DNA of 64,000 nucleotides from Bradyrhizobium sp. RD5-C2 (GCF_019972155.1 NZ_BOVL01000010.1:1-64000); one strand, 5' to 3'; positions 50,657-59,860 are shown, numbered from the stretch's first letter. Numbers and translations: made by a program. Notes: generated by a model not told the origin, from the sequence alone.

Positions 50657-50851
50657 ATGGGCACCATCGTTGAGTTTCCGGCGGATGCGGCCGCACGGCG
50701 GCCGAGCGCTGTCGGTGCTGCCGGTGAAGGCATGGGGACCGTGCTGATCCTTCCCGTCGTGCGGATCGAGCGAACGACGGAGGAGACCGGCGGTGGGCGC
50801 GGACCGGAGCAGGGCACTGCGCAGGGCCGTCGTCGCCGACGCCGCTCCTGA
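50657..50851 (+). CDS. Small protein upstream of lipoprotein gene
   Basis: 64 aa. It begins MGTIVEFPADAAARRPSAVG and ends in an Arg-rich tail (QGRRRRRRS). It could also start at 50627 (ATG). The next gene starts 5 bp after its stop, so both are likely in one operon driven from the CtrA box region. No family is recognised; the call rests on position and composition. Confidence 0.5.
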   Translation: MGTIVEFPADAAARRPSAVGAAGEGMGTVLILPVVRIERTTEETGGGRGPEQGTAQGRRRRRRS

Positions 50852-50855
50852 TCCA

Positions 50856-51623
50856 ATGCCGGAATTTGCGCAGCGGACCGCCGCTCGGCGGTCATTCCCG
50901 GTGCTGATCCTGCTGCTTGCGGGCTCGGCGCTTGCGGGCTGTAGCGGCGGCGACTTCGGCCGCACCCGCGCCGACTTCCGCAACGACGACATGCATCGCT
51001 GGATGGGTGCCGAAGCGACCGGCAGCGTCGGCAAGAACGCCTCGCAATTCCAGCTCACCGAACACGAACGTCAGCTGCGCGATCTCGCCTATCAATTCAT
51101 CGAGCCGCCGCTGTCGCGACCGGCGTGGAAGAGCGTGTTCGGCGATTACCAGCCGTTGCCTTCGCCGTGGCGGCAGAAGGTCGTGTTCGATCGCACGGCG
51201 TATGGCCGCAATCTGATCGACGAGCCGCATCGCTCGTTCGCCTCGCGCTATTCGCTGCTGATCGACCAGGTCCGCGACGACATCACGCGCTTCGAGCCGT
51301 TCTTCGCCACCGCGATCCAGGTGATCGAGCTCGATCGCAAGCGCAGTGCCAGCCTGAAGATGATCGCCGACGTGTCGCCGCGCGAGAAGGCCGACGCGGT
51401 GGCGCGGATGGAAGAGAACACGCTGATCGTGCAATGGGTCCAGCAGAGCCTGGAGAGGCGGATCTCGTCCTATCGCTGGGCGCTGGAGCGGCTGGTGATC
51501 CAGGCGCCTGACGGCATGGCCGCCGACGCCGAACGCCAGATCAACGAACTTGCCCGGCTCACCGCCAATGCGCCGCTCGTCTCAGGTCCGGTCACGGGCC
51601 AGGCCGTCGTGACGAAGGGCTAG
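50856..51623 (+). CDS. Predicted lipoprotein of unknown function
   Basis: 255 aa. Signal with lipobox LAGC (LILLLAGSALAGCSGGD), Cys at about residue 29. The mature part is helical (SREKADAVARMEENTLIVQW, ERRISSYRWALERLVIQ) with no domain I recognise. The stop shares CTAG with the convergent LysR gene. Envelope location is expected. Confidence 0.8.
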   Translation: MPEFAQRTAARRSFPVLILLLAGSALAGCSGGDFGRTRADFRNDDMHRWMGAEATGSVGKNASQFQLTEHERQLRDLAYQFIEPPLSRPAWKSVFGDYQPLPSPWRQKVVFDRTAYGRNLIDEPHRSFASRYSLLIDQVRDDITRFEPFFATAIQVIELDRKRSASLKMIADVSPREKADAVARMEENTLIVQWVQQSLERRISSYRWALERLVIQAPDGMAADAERQINELARLTANAPLVSGPVTGQAVVTKG

Positions 51624-52477
51624 GCCCGCTTCGCTTTCCGCTCTGATTTGACCGCGCGGCTGCTCGCCTGCCGCGGCAGGCTCGTAATGAACTCCTTCAG
51701 CGCGTCGGAGGGCGGGTGCGCCGAGGGATAGGCGAGGCCGACCTGGCGCGTGACGTCGATCTCGATCGCACGCACCGCCACATCCGGATTGCCGCGCGCC
51801 ACGCCTTCGGGAACGATCGCAACGCCAACCCCGGCCGCGACCAGCGCCATCGCCCACTCCTCCGATTCCGCGATCGCCACCGGCCTGCGTGGCGGCGCGG
51901 TGCGCTTGAAGAACTCCTGCTGCTCGCAATGGCAGCGATCGATCATCGGAACGCCTGCGAAGTCGGTGGTCCGGAGCGTCTCTTTGAGGGTCAGTGGATG
52001 CGACGGCGGCAATGCCGCGACGTAGCGTTCGCTCCAGAGCGGGATGAAGTGCTCGCCGGCGTTGATCATGGTCTTGGCGACGATCCGCGCGTCGGCCTTC
52101 TCATTGGCGGCGACCAGCCGAAGCGCGAGGTCGGCGTTGGCCGTCAGCGGCTTCAGCAGCGCGATCGTCCGCGCCTGATCGAGCGTGCGCAACAGGCCGA
52201 GCGTCAGCGGCTGCCTTGTCACGGGTTTGCGAAACAGGTTTCGCGCCGCGTCCGCCTCGTCGATGATCCTGCGGGCGACGCCGTGAAACTGCGCGGCCGA
52301 CTCCGTCGGCGCCATGCCCTTCTTGTGCCGGATGAACAGCGTGGTGCCGAGCTCGGCCTCGAGATGGGTGATCGCCGCCGAGATCGACGGCTGAGAGATG
52401 AAGCAGCGCTTCGCCGCGGCGGTCAGGTTGCGTTCGCGGTAGACCGCGGCGAAATAGCGGAGTTCGCGGATATCCAT
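51620..52477 (-). CDS. LysR-family transcriptional regulator
   Basis: 285 aa. N-terminal helix-turn-helix (LRYFAAVYRERNLTAAAKRCFISQPSISAAITHLEAEL), then the periplasmic-binding-like effector domain (about 90-285). Divergent from the metallo-hydrolase gene 91 bp away, the usual arrangement for a regulator and its target. A CTATCG-TAT-CGATAG dyad is in the gap. Confidence 0.92.
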   Translation of the reverse strand: MDIRELRYFAAVYRERNLTAAAKRCFISQPSISAAITHLEAELGTTLFIRHKKGMAPTESAAQFHGVARRIIDEADAARNLFRKPVTRQPLTLGLLRTLDQARTIALLKPLTANADLALRLVAANEKADARIVAKTMINAGEHFIPLWSERYVAALPPSHPLTLKETLRTTDFAGVPMIDRCHCEQQEFFKRTAPPRRPVAIAESEEWAMALVAAGVGVAIVPEGVARGNPDVAVRAIEIDVTRQVGLAYPSAHPPSDALKEFITSLPRQASSRAVKSERKAKRA

Positions 52478-52486
52478 AGGGCTGTC

Positions 52487-52501
52487 CTATCGTATCGATA
52501 G
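52487..52501. promoter_or_regulatory. Inverted repeat in LysR/hydrolase promoter region
   Basis: CTATCG (52487-52492), TAT, CGATAG (52496-52501). It lies 10-24 bp upstream of the LysR start. LysR-type sites often contain T-N11-A dyads; this is a candidate operator. Confidence 0.45.
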
Positions 52502-52568
52502 AGATACAATATTTTACCTATGGAAACGCAGGTGGCAAGGCTGTGCTGAATTCAGCAGAGGAAGGGTC

Positions 52569-53411
52569 ATGCGCATCCACCATCTCAACACCGGCACCAT
52601 GTGCCCGATCGGCAAGCGGCTCGTGAACGGCAGCGGCAGCATTTTCCAGCGGGCGCGGATGGTCTGTCACTGCCTGCTCGTGGAGAGCAATGACGGCCTC
52701 GTGCTGGTCGACACCGGGATCGGGCTCGACGACATCGGCGACCCGCCGCGGCTCGGCCGCAAATGGGTGCGCCAGACGACGCCGCGGCTCGATCCGACCG
52801 AGACGGCGGTGCGGCAGGTCAAGGCGCTCGGCTTCTCGCCCGACGATGTGCGGCATCTGTTGCTGACGCATCTCGATCGCGACCACGCCGGGGGCGTGCC
52901 GGACTTTGCGAAGGCCAAGGTGCACGTTCATCGCAAGGAGTACGATATGGCGGTGACGCATCAGGTCGCGCCGCCGGAAGGCCGCTACATCACGGCGCAG
53001 TGGAAGCACGGGCCGGATTGGGCGTTCTACGGCGCCGATGGCGAGGACTGGTTCGGCTTCATGGGTGTGCGGGCGCTCGGCGATCGCGAGCCGGACATTC
53101 TGATGATCCCGCTGCCGGGCCACACGCTCGGCCATTGTGGGATCGCGGTGCGCGACAAGGACAAATGGCTGCTGCACGCCGGCGATGCCTATTTCCATCA
53201 CGCGCAGCTCGATGCCCGGCCGCGGATCCCACTGGTGCTCGGCATGTTCCAGCGCCGCGCCGACATGGATCGCGCGACGCGGATCCAGAACCAGGAGCGG
53301 CTGCGCCAGTTGAAGGCGGCGCATGGCGCTGATGTCACGATCGTCAACAGCCATGATCCCGTCGACTACGAGAGCTGCCGTTGCGGCCGGCACGCGCTGG
53401 CTGCGCGCTAG
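52569..53411 (+). CDS. Metallo-beta-lactamase-fold hydrolase (AHL-lactonase-like)
   Basis: 280 aa. The metal motif is LTHLDRDHAGG (H101, D103, D105, H106): HxDxDH rather than the usual HxHxDH. Later ligands are in PLPGHTLGHCGI and HAGDAYFHH. Pattern and length fit the AiiA/AttM lactonase-like branch, but activity is unproven. The LysR regulator is divergent, so expression may be substrate-induced. Stop shares CTAG with the next gene. Confidence 0.82.
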   Translation: MRIHHLNTGTMCPIGKRLVNGSGSIFQRARMVCHCLLVESNDGLVLVDTGIGLDDIGDPPRLGRKWVRQTTPRLDPTETAVRQVKALGFSPDDVRHLLLTHLDRDHAGGVPDFAKAKVHVHRKEYDMAVTHQVAPPEGRYITAQWKHGPDWAFYGADGEDWFGFMGVRALGDREPDILMIPLPGHTLGHCGIAVRDKDKWLLHAGDAYFHHAQLDARPRIPLVLGMFQRRADMDRATRIQNQERLRQLKAAHGADVTIVNSHDPVDYESCRCGRHALAAR

Positions 53412-54031
53412 CGCTTGTTGCGCGCCGCAGGTGGCGGAGCCGGAGCGGGCAGCGGCGGCGGTGCTTCCTGCTTCGTCGCGACCGGTTCGGTTTGCAATTT
53501 GCAGGACGAGGCCGCGAGCGAGGCCTGCGCCTGCGGCATCAGGCCGGGCTCCGGCGCCAGCGCCTTCAGCAGGATCAGGCCGGTCGAGGTCGGCGAGTCG
53601 ATGATCAGCCGGTCGGCCGCGGTGACTTCCTCGTCCTCCGGCAGTTCGTTGTGCTGCGCTTCCGTCATCAGATCGAGCTCGATCACCTTCTTGCCGGCGG
53701 AGCGATCGTTGATCGCGTAATAGGCGACCTCATTGCGGGTGTAGAACGACACCGACGTATAGGCCTGGCTGACCGGCACCGTGAGCTTGAGCGGCCCGGT
53801 GGAGAGATCGTAGCGGCAGATCGCCACCGCGAAGGCCGGATCCATCAGCGGCATCGGCGAGTTGCTCGGGTCGGCCAGCGGCAGCTGCGTCACCTCGTTG
53901 AGCTTGGTCATCGGCGTCAGCCGCGAATAGGCGTCCTGCGAGGCGATCCGCGGCAGCGCCAGCACACTGACGAGATGCACCACGCCGCCGAGCAGCACGC
54001 CTGCGAGGATCGTGAACAGCACGCGGATCAT
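53408..54031 (-). CDS. DUF1254-type membrane-anchored protein
   Basis: 207 aa. N-terminal anchor (VLFTILAGVLLGGVVHLVSVLAL), then the beta-rich domain (AVAICRYDLSTGPLKLTVPV, TSVSFYTRNEVAYYAINDRS) and a low-complexity Pro/Ala tail. The pattern matches DUF1254 in part; larger DUF1254 proteins also have DUF1214, which is the next gene upstream here. Start overlaps the DUF1214 stop by four bases. Confidence 0.75.
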   Translation of the reverse strand: MIRVLFTILAGVLLGGVVHLVSVLALPRIASQDAYSRLTPMTKLNEVTQLPLADPSNSPMPLMDPAFAVAICRYDLSTGPLKLTVPVSQAYTSVSFYTRNEVAYYAINDRSAGKKVIELDLMTEAQHNELPEDEEVTAADRLIIDSPTSTGLILLKALAPEPGLMPQAQASLAASSCKLQTEPVATKQEAPPPLPAPAPPPAARNKR

Positions 54032-54606
54032 GGGCAGCCCGTCGTTGCGATCGAGGGCATCGGCGCGTCGCGTTGGGTCCGGGTCGCGACCCCGACCGGC
54101 GTGTCGTAGAGGCGCAGCATCAGCGCGTAGCGCTCGATGCCGCCGGTCGGCAGCCAGTTGCCGGCGCGCGAGCGCGAGGCGATGTGGATCTCGAACGTGC
54201 CGTCGGAGGCGCGCATGATCTCCTGGCTGGTGAAGCCGTAGCGCTGCAGCGAATTGGCAACGAGGTGGCCCTTGCGGTCGAACAGTGTCAGCGTCCAGAA
54301 CCGCGCCGCCGGCGTCACCCCGCTGACCACAATATCGCAGCGGCCGTCGAGCGGCTTGTTCTTGTCATCCATAGTGGCCGAGAACGCGATGCCGTCGCCG
54401 GTGCCGATCGGCAGCTCGCCGCTGCGCGCGATGGTGGCGCGCGAATAGGGGTCGACGTCGGACGTGCCGTTCTTCGGCCGCGCGGTCCAGGCGCCGATCT
54501 TCAGCGTGCCGAGATCGGTGCCGCGCGTCGCCGTCGCGTAGGTCAGGCCGAGGCCGACGGCCGTGGCGATGACGAGTGCCAGCAAGGTGGTGAGGAGGAG
54601 CCGCAC
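54028..54606 (-). CDS. DUF1214-type membrane-anchored protein
   Basis: 192 aa. It begins with a membrane anchor (RLLLTTLLALVIATAVGLG), then DUF1214 motifs (DPYSRATIARSGELPIGTGD, RFWTLTLFDRKGHL, ASRSRAGNWLPTGG, LRLYDT). GTG at 54606 is chosen: it starts one base after the PBP stop (54608) and keeps the anchor at the N-terminus. It is coupled with the DUF1254 gene, and both follow the PBP. Confidence 0.82.
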   Translation of the reverse strand: MRLLLTTLLALVIATAVGLGLTYATATRGTDLGTLKIGAWTARPKNGTSDVDPYSRATIARSGELPIGTGDGIAFSATMDDKNKPLDGRCDIVVSGVTPAARFWTLTLFDRKGHLVANSLQRYGFTSQEIMRASDGTFEIHIASRSRAGNWLPTGGIERYALMLRLYDTPVGVATRTQRDAPMPSIATTGCP

Positions 54607-54607
54607 G

Positions 54608-56884
54608 TCAGTTCTTGCGTGGCGCAGGAGTTGTTGTCGCGCCGTCCGGTCCGGCCGCGGCAATGTAATTTTCCGGGAACGCCAGCGCGCTCGAGGATTC
54701 CGGCTTGCCGGCCTTCGAGGGCTCGTTCAGCGTGGTCTTGTTGGCCGTCTTGGCGGCGTCGTCGAGCAGCTTCTCGACCCGCACCAGGATATCTGCGCCA
54801 CGCTTGGTCAGAACCGGCGGCGGACCCGGCTTAGTCTCCAGCACGCGCGGCGCCGCGTTGGCCTGGGCATTGGCCTGCGCCGGCTGCGGCGGCAGTTTCT
54901 GGCCCATGCCGACGCCGACGAGTTCTTTGACTTCCACGCCCTGATGCGCGGTCACCATGATGTCGTGCCAGGTCTGCGCCGGCAGCGAGCCGCCGGTCAT
55001 GCGGTTGGTCGGCGAATAGTCGTCATTGCCGTACCAGACCGCGCAGGTGAAGTTGCCGGTGTAGCCGACGAACCAGGCGTCGCGATAGGCGTTGGTGGTG
55101 CCGGTCTTGCCCGCGGTCGGAATGCCGTCGAGCGCGGCGCGGCGCGCGGTGCCTTCGCTGACCACGTGGCTCATCATGCCGGCCATGTCGGCGGCGATGT
55201 TCGGCGGAATGGCTTGCCGCGGCTTCGGACCGTCGCGGTCCCAGCGCCACACCAGATCGCCGGCGCCGGTGCGCACTTCGAGCACCGAATGCGGCGTCAC
55301 CGCCTTGCCGCGGTTCGGGAAGGTCGCATACGCCACCGCGTGTTCGATCACCGTGACCTCGTCGGAGCCGATCGGCAGCGACGGCGTGTCGGGCAGCGGC
55401 GCCTTGAGGCCGAAGCGGCGTGCGACCTCGACGATCTTGGCGCGGCCGGCCTTCGGGCCTTCCTTGCCGCCCAGCATGATCGAGAGCTTGACCGGCACCA
55501 CGTTGATCGAGCGCGTGATCGCCTGCGTCAGCGTGACCTGACCCGAATAGGAATGGCCATAGTTCTGCGGGCACCAATTGCCGATGCAGACCGGGCCGTC
55601 GACCACCTTCGAGTTCGGCGTGAAGCCGTTCAGCAGCGCCGTGGTGTAGACGTAGGGCTTGAACGACGAGCCCGGCTGGCGATAGGCGTCGACGGCGCGG
55701 TTGAACTGGCTCGCGCCGTAGTCGCGGCCGCCGACCATGGCGCGGATGCCGCCGTCGAGATCGGACACCACGGTCGCGGCCTGCGTCGCGTGATAATCGC
55801 GTCCGAACTGGCGGAGCTGGTTCTCGATCGCTTCCTCGGCCGCCTTCTGCACGTTCATGTCGATCGCGGTGCGGACCACGAAGACGCGCTCGGTGTAGGA
55901 TTTCGGGAACGTGTCGACCAGCTTGCGCATCTCGTCGAAGGCGTAGTCGAGATAGTAGTTCGGCGAATTCTCGTCGCGCCGGTCGACCGCGACCGCCGGA
56001 TTGCGGCGGGCGCCGAACACCTGGCCCTCGGTCATGAAGCCGGCATCCACCAGATTGTCGAGCACGACGTTGGCGCGGGCGCGGGCCGCGGGCAGGTTGA
56101 TGTGCGGGGCGTATTTGGTCGGCGCCTTGAACAGGCCGGCGAGCATCGCGGCTTCCGCGAGGTTCACGTCGCGCACCGACTTGTTGAAATAGAAATGCGC
56201 CGCGCCGTCGACGCCGAAAGTGCCGCCGCCCATATAGGCGCGGTCGAGATAGAGCTTCAGGATCTCGTTCTTGGTCAGCCGCGTTTCCAGCCAGATCGCA
56301 AGGAAGGCTTCCTTCACCTTGCGCTCGATGGTGCGCTCGTTGTTCAGAAACAGGTTCTTGGCGAGCTGCTGGGTGATCGACGAACCGCCCTGGCGGACGC
56401 CGCCGGCTTGCGCGTTGGTGACGAGCGCGCGGGCGAGGCCCGGAACGTCGATGCCGAAATGGTCATAGAAGCGGCGGTCTTCGGTCGCGAGCGTCGCCTT
56501 GATCAGATTGTCCGGAAAGTCTTCCAGCGGGATCGAGTCATTATGCTTGATGCCGCGGCTGCCGATCGGGTTGCCGTAGCGGTCGAGGAAGGTCACCGCG
56601 AGGTCGGACTTCTTCAGCCAGTCCTCGTCGGCGGTCTCGCGGAAGGCGGGGATCGCCAGCGTCAGCATCAGGATCATGCCGCCGAGCCCAAGCGTCGCGG
56701 CCTCCGACAGTGGCTCGATGAACACCCAGCGCTTCCAGCGGCCGACATAGAAGCGGTCCATGAAGGTGGAATAGCGCTCGTAGAGTTCGCGCAGGCCCTT
56801 GCCCGACGAGAACAGCGTCGAGTCGATACGCGCATCGAGGTCCAGGAAGAAATTCCGGATCTTCTGTTTCCAATGCGACGGCAT
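54608..56884 (-). CDS. Class A penicillin-binding protein (PBP1A-like)
   Basis: 758 aa bifunctional peptidoglycan synthase. The GT51 motif EDRRFYDHFGID follows the membrane anchor (about 62-80). The transpeptidase has SxxK (GSSFKP, Ser near residue 404), SxN (SIN) and KTG (KTGTT). A Pro/Ala-rich C-terminal tail is present. I prefer ATG at 56884 over 56944. Transcribed with the DUF1214/DUF1254 pair downstream. Confidence 0.95.
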   Translation of the reverse strand: MPSHWKQKIRNFFLDLDARIDSTLFSSGKGLRELYERYSTFMDRFYVGRWKRWVFIEPLSEAATLGLGGMILMLTLAIPAFRETADEDWLKKSDLAVTFLDRYGNPIGSRGIKHNDSIPLEDFPDNLIKATLATEDRRFYDHFGIDVPGLARALVTNAQAGGVRQGGSSITQQLAKNLFLNNERTIERKVKEAFLAIWLETRLTKNEILKLYLDRAYMGGGTFGVDGAAHFYFNKSVRDVNLAEAAMLAGLFKAPTKYAPHINLPAARARANVVLDNLVDAGFMTEGQVFGARRNPAVAVDRRDENSPNYYLDYAFDEMRKLVDTFPKSYTERVFVVRTAIDMNVQKAAEEAIENQLRQFGRDYHATQAATVVSDLDGGIRAMVGGRDYGASQFNRAVDAYRQPGSSFKPYVYTTALLNGFTPNSKVVDGPVCIGNWCPQNYGHSYSGQVTLTQAITRSINVVPVKLSIMLGGKEGPKAGRAKIVEVARRFGLKAPLPDTPSLPIGSDEVTVIEHAVAYATFPNRGKAVTPHSVLEVRTGAGDLVWRWDRDGPKPRQAIPPNIAADMAGMMSHVVSEGTARRAALDGIPTAGKTGTTNAYRDAWFVGYTGNFTCAVWYGNDDYSPTNRMTGGSLPAQTWHDIMVTAHQGVEVKELVGVGMGQKLPPQPAQANAQANAAPRVLETKPGPPPVLTKRGADILVRVEKLLDDAAKTANKTTLNEPSKAGKPESSSALAFPENYIAAAGPDGATTTPAPRKN

Positions 56885-57171
56885 GATCTGAAGGACCGGA
56901 CCCTTGATCAGTTCGACAGCGCTGCGGGCGCCCGAAACGGGCACAGGCCAGCGTCTTGCTTCGATGTTGCGGCAATCCCAAGGCGCTTTTGCGTCGTTGG
57001 GGACTCGTTCGTTGTTCTATCCGAGCGGCTGCCATAAACCAATGGCGCGGCTTGTGAATTTAATGAAAGCCCTAACGCTGCCCACCGGCTTTTTCGACCC
57101 CGCAATATCACCCCCTTGCGGAGGGAGCGCCGGCGTCCCAAGAAGAGCTTTACCGCCATGTCAGGGATATC

Positions 57172-57693
57172 ATGACCGCACCGCCCAAGCGCCCGTCGGG
57201 CCAGGAGGGATTCTTCTGGAAAACCAAGACGTTGGAACAGATGTCCAACGCCGAATGGGAAAGCCTGTGTGACGGCTGCGCACGTTGCTGCCTGGAGAAG
57301 CTCGAGGACGAGGACACCGGCAAGATCTATTTCACCCATATCTCCTGCAAGCTGCTCGATTCCGGCCTGTGCACCTGCAAGGACTATCCGAGCCGCTCCG
57401 ACCAGGTGCCGGATTGCGTCCGCCTGACGCCCGAGAACGTCCGGACGCTGAACTGGCTGCCGCCGAGCTGCGGCTACCGGCTGGTGGCCGAGGGGCGGGA
57501 CCTTTACTGGTGGCATCCCCTGATCTCCGGCGATCCCAACACCGTGCATGAAGCCGGGGTCTCGGTGCGCGGGCGGGTGGAGGGCACCGAACTCGACGTC
57601 AACGACGCCGATCTCGAGGATCACATCGTGCGCTGGCCGGCCCTGCTGCCGAAACGGGCACAATTGAAGAAGCGGCCCAAGGCCTCCAAGTAA
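57172..57693 (+). CDS. ycgN: YcgN (UPF0260) cysteine-cluster protein
   Basis: 173 aa. Many conserved cysteines: [38 protein letters not shown]. The family is widespread and its role is unknown; Zn or Fe-S binding is plausible. Single gene, divergent from the PBP gene. Confidence 0.9.
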   Translation: MTAPPKRPSGQEGFFWKTKTLEQMSNAEWESLCDGCARCCLEKLEDEDTGKIYFTHISCKLLDSGLCTCKDYPSRSDQVPDCVRLTPENVRTLNWLPPSCGYRLVAEGRDLYWWHPLISGDPNTVHEAGVSVRGRVEGTELDVNDADLEDHIVRWPALLPKRAQLKKRPKASK

Positions 57694-57712
57694 ATTTTCA
57701 CGACAGAACGAC

Positions 57713-57736
57713 GCCGGCGCGAGAGCTGGCGCCGGC
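57713..57736. terminator. Hairpin downstream of ycgN
   Basis: GCCGGCGC (57713-57720) pairs with GCGCCGGC (57729-57736) across an 8-base loop. No T tract follows, so it is a weak terminator or RNA-stabilising hairpin. Confidence 0.4.
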
Positions 57737-57885
57737 ATTGTCGCGATCACGTCACCGCGAGAACAGTGCGGTGGGATGCACCCATGCGCTGAGGTGCCTG
57801 CCTCAGCAACGAATTGCTGCATAAATTGCGGATCAGAGCATGATTCCATCGCGGCACGCGCCCGCGCAGCAGCATTACGCCCCAA

Positions 57886-59478
57886 ATGAACAAGTATGAA
57901 CGGCAGAGCCGTTTTCCTGCCGACCAAGAAACATTGCCTGACGACATTGCCGCAGAGCTGTCTCACCTCCCGACCGAGGTGATCGAACTCAGCGACGCGC
58001 CGCCGCTGGCGCCGCCGGCGCCGCTCAATCCGGACGAAGTCCGCACCATCGTGATCAGCCTGATGCTGACGATGTTCCTGGCCGCGCTCGACCAGACCAT
58101 CGTCGCGACCGCGCTGCCGACGATCGGGCGCCAGTTTCACGACGTCACCAACCTGTCCTGGGTGATCACGGCCTATCTGCTCGCCTCGACCGCGGTGGCG
58201 CCGGTGTTCGGCACGCTGAGCGACATCTATGGCCGCCGCGTCATGATCATCACTTCGCTCAGCCTGTTCGTGGTCGGCTCGGTGCTGTGCGCGATCGCGC
58301 CCAGCATGACCATGCTGATCATTGCCCGCGGCCTGCAGGGCCTCGGCGGCGGCGGCATCATGCCGGTGGTGCAGACCGTGATCTCCGACGTGGTGACCCC
58401 GCGCGAGCGTGGCCGCTACCAGGCCTATTTCTCCAGCGTCTGGATGGCCGGCGGCATTCTCGGCCCGGTGGTCGGCGGCGTGTTCGCCGAGCATCTGCAC
58501 TGGTCGATGATCTTCTGGATCAACCTGCCGCTCGCGGCGGCGGCGCTGGCGCTGCTGCTGCCGAAGATGAGCAAGATCCCGGTGTTCCACCGCAAGCGCA
58601 AGGTCGACTGGCTCGGCGGCGTGCTGCTGATGGCCTCGGCCGTCGTGTTGATGCTGGTGCTGACCTGGGGCGGCACGCGTCTCTCGTGGCTGTCGCCGAC
58701 CATTACCGCGATGATTGGCGCCTCGATCGCGCTCGCCGGCGCCTTCGTCTGGCACGCGCGCCGCGCCGACGAGCCGTTCCTGCCGCTGTCGCTGCTCGGC
58801 GGCTCGGTGGTGCCGTTCGCAATGGGCGCGGGCGGCTGCGCGCTCGGCGCCATGGTCGGGCTCACCGTGCACCTGCCGCTCTATTACGAGGTGGTCTATC
58901 ACCTCACCGCCAGCGAGGCCGGCCTTGCGCTGATCCCGCTCGCGGCGATCTCGACCTTCGGTGCGGCGATCGCCGGCCGGACCATGGCGAAGGCCAAGCA
59001 TTACAAGCGTGTCGCGATCGTCGGCACCTCGGTGGCTGCGATCTGCGCCGTCGGCATGGCCGTGACGACGCTGCCGCTGTGGGGATTGCTGCTGTTGATG
59101 AGCGTGTTCGCGCTCGGGCTCGGCACCACATTCCCGATCAGCGTGGTGTCGCTGCAGAACGCGGTGGCGCGCCCGCAGGTCGGCACCGTGACCGGTGCGA
59201 TGAACTTCTTCCGCGCCATGATGGCGTCCTTCACGGTTGCCGCCTTCACCACGATCCTGCTGATGACGCTCGGGACCGACATCTCGCTTGCCGGCGAGCA
59301 TCATGCCGCGTCCGCCGGCAGCGTCGGCGCGATCCCGATGGCCGACATGATCACCGCATTCCGCTACGTGTTCGGCGCCGCCGCCGTACTGCTGACCACG
59401 GCGTCCATCTGCATGATCACGATGGAAGAACGCCCGCTCGCCGGTCCCGCCGCGCAGCCGGTCGAGATGGCGGAGTAG
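57886..59478 (+). CDS. DHA2-type MFS multidrug exporter
   Basis: 530 aa, 14 helices expected. The N-terminal cytosolic stretch (1-45) precedes TM1 (VISLMLTMFLAALDQTIVATALPTI, split here at family motif D1). Motif A (GTLSDIYGRRVMI) and motif C (GGILGPVVGGVFAEH) are clear. Likely proton-coupled drug or metabolite exporter of the EmrB/QacA group. No adaptor or regulator gene is next to it. Confidence 0.9.
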   Translation: MNKYERQSRFPADQETLPDDIAAELSHLPTEVIELSDAPPLAPPAPLNPDEVRTIVISLMLTMFLAALDQTIVATALPTIGRQFHDVTNLSWVITAYLLASTAVAPVFGTLSDIYGRRVMIITSLSLFVVGSVLCAIAPSMTMLIIARGLQGLGGGGIMPVVQTVISDVVTPRERGRYQAYFSSVWMAGGILGPVVGGVFAEHLHWSMIFWINLPLAAAALALLLPKMSKIPVFHRKRKVDWLGGVLLMASAVVLMLVLTWGGTRLSWLSPTITAMIGASIALAGAFVWHARRADEPFLPLSLLGGSVVPFAMGAGGCALGAMVGLTVHLPLYYEVVYHLTASEAGLALIPLAAISTFGAAIAGRTMAKAKHYKRVAIVGTSVAAICAVGMAVTTLPLWGLLLLMSVFALGLGTTFPISVVSLQNAVARPQVGTVTGAMNFFRAMMASFTVAAFTTILLMTLGTDISLAGEHHAASAGSVGAIPMADMITAFRYVFGAAAVLLTTASICMITMEERPLAGPAAQPVEMAE

Positions 59479-59496
59479 GGCGGGTTCACCCTTGCT

Positions 59497-59522
59497 GTCG
59501 TCCTGGCGAAAGCCAGGACGAC
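59497..59522. repeat. Perfect 11-bp hairpin with GAAA tetraloop
   Basis: GTCGTCCTGGC (59497-59507), GAAA, GCCAGGACGAC (59512-59522). It belongs to the GTCGTCC repeat family and could end the MFS transcript. Confidence 0.7.
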
Positions 59523-59562
59523 GATGACGATGGTTCTCGATTCAAGTTGTCATACCACGCGG

Positions 59563-59666
59563 TGTCATCACCCGCGCATGCGGGTGATCCAGTATTCCAG
59601 AGACGCTTGAGTTCAATCCGATAGGCCGCGGCGTACTGGATCGCCCGGTCGAGCCGGGCGATGACA
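59563..59666. repeat. MITE-like 104-bp element with ~32-bp terminal inverted repeats
   Basis: Left end (59563-59594) starts TGTCATCACCCG and ends GATCCAGTA. The right end read in reverse starts TGTCATCGCCCG and ends GATCCAGTA. Each arm is itself a hairpin (CACCCGC/GCGGGTG on the left; TCGCCCGG/CCGGGCGA on the right). The unique middle is about 40 bp. Confidence 0.75.
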
Positions 59667-59860
59667 GCTGTGGATGATCGGCCCTACGCTTTATTCCCGC
59701 GCTGCCTCATATTTATTCAGCCACAAAACGCCGACCCACTACTTTAGTTGTCGTCCATGCATGGCGATCTGCGCGCAGTTTCACTTGCTGCGCATTTTGT
59801 CGCAGCTATAGTCCGGCCCCAAGAGCTCGAAGCAGCCGAACAAAAGAGGAGAGAAACAGG

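Larger units (their letters stand above)
59479..59860. other. Intergenic region with repeats upstream of the ABC operon
   Basis: About 380 bp. It holds a perfect GNRA-loop hairpin (59497-59522), a MITE-like element (59563-59666), then unique sequence with a good Shine-Dalgarno run (AGAGGAGAG at 59844-59852) for the substrate-binding protein. No gene is seen. Confidence 0.7.

Noticed and set aside
54563..57037. Long rightward open reading frame of 824 codons
   Set aside because: Antisense to the PBP gene, whose GT51 and SxxK/SxN/KTG motifs are intact. It is a compositional artefact of high GC.
56908..59304. Long leftward open reading frame of 798 codons
   Set aside because: Antisense to ycgN and the MFS exporter. 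The His/Arg/Asp-rich sequence has no family character.
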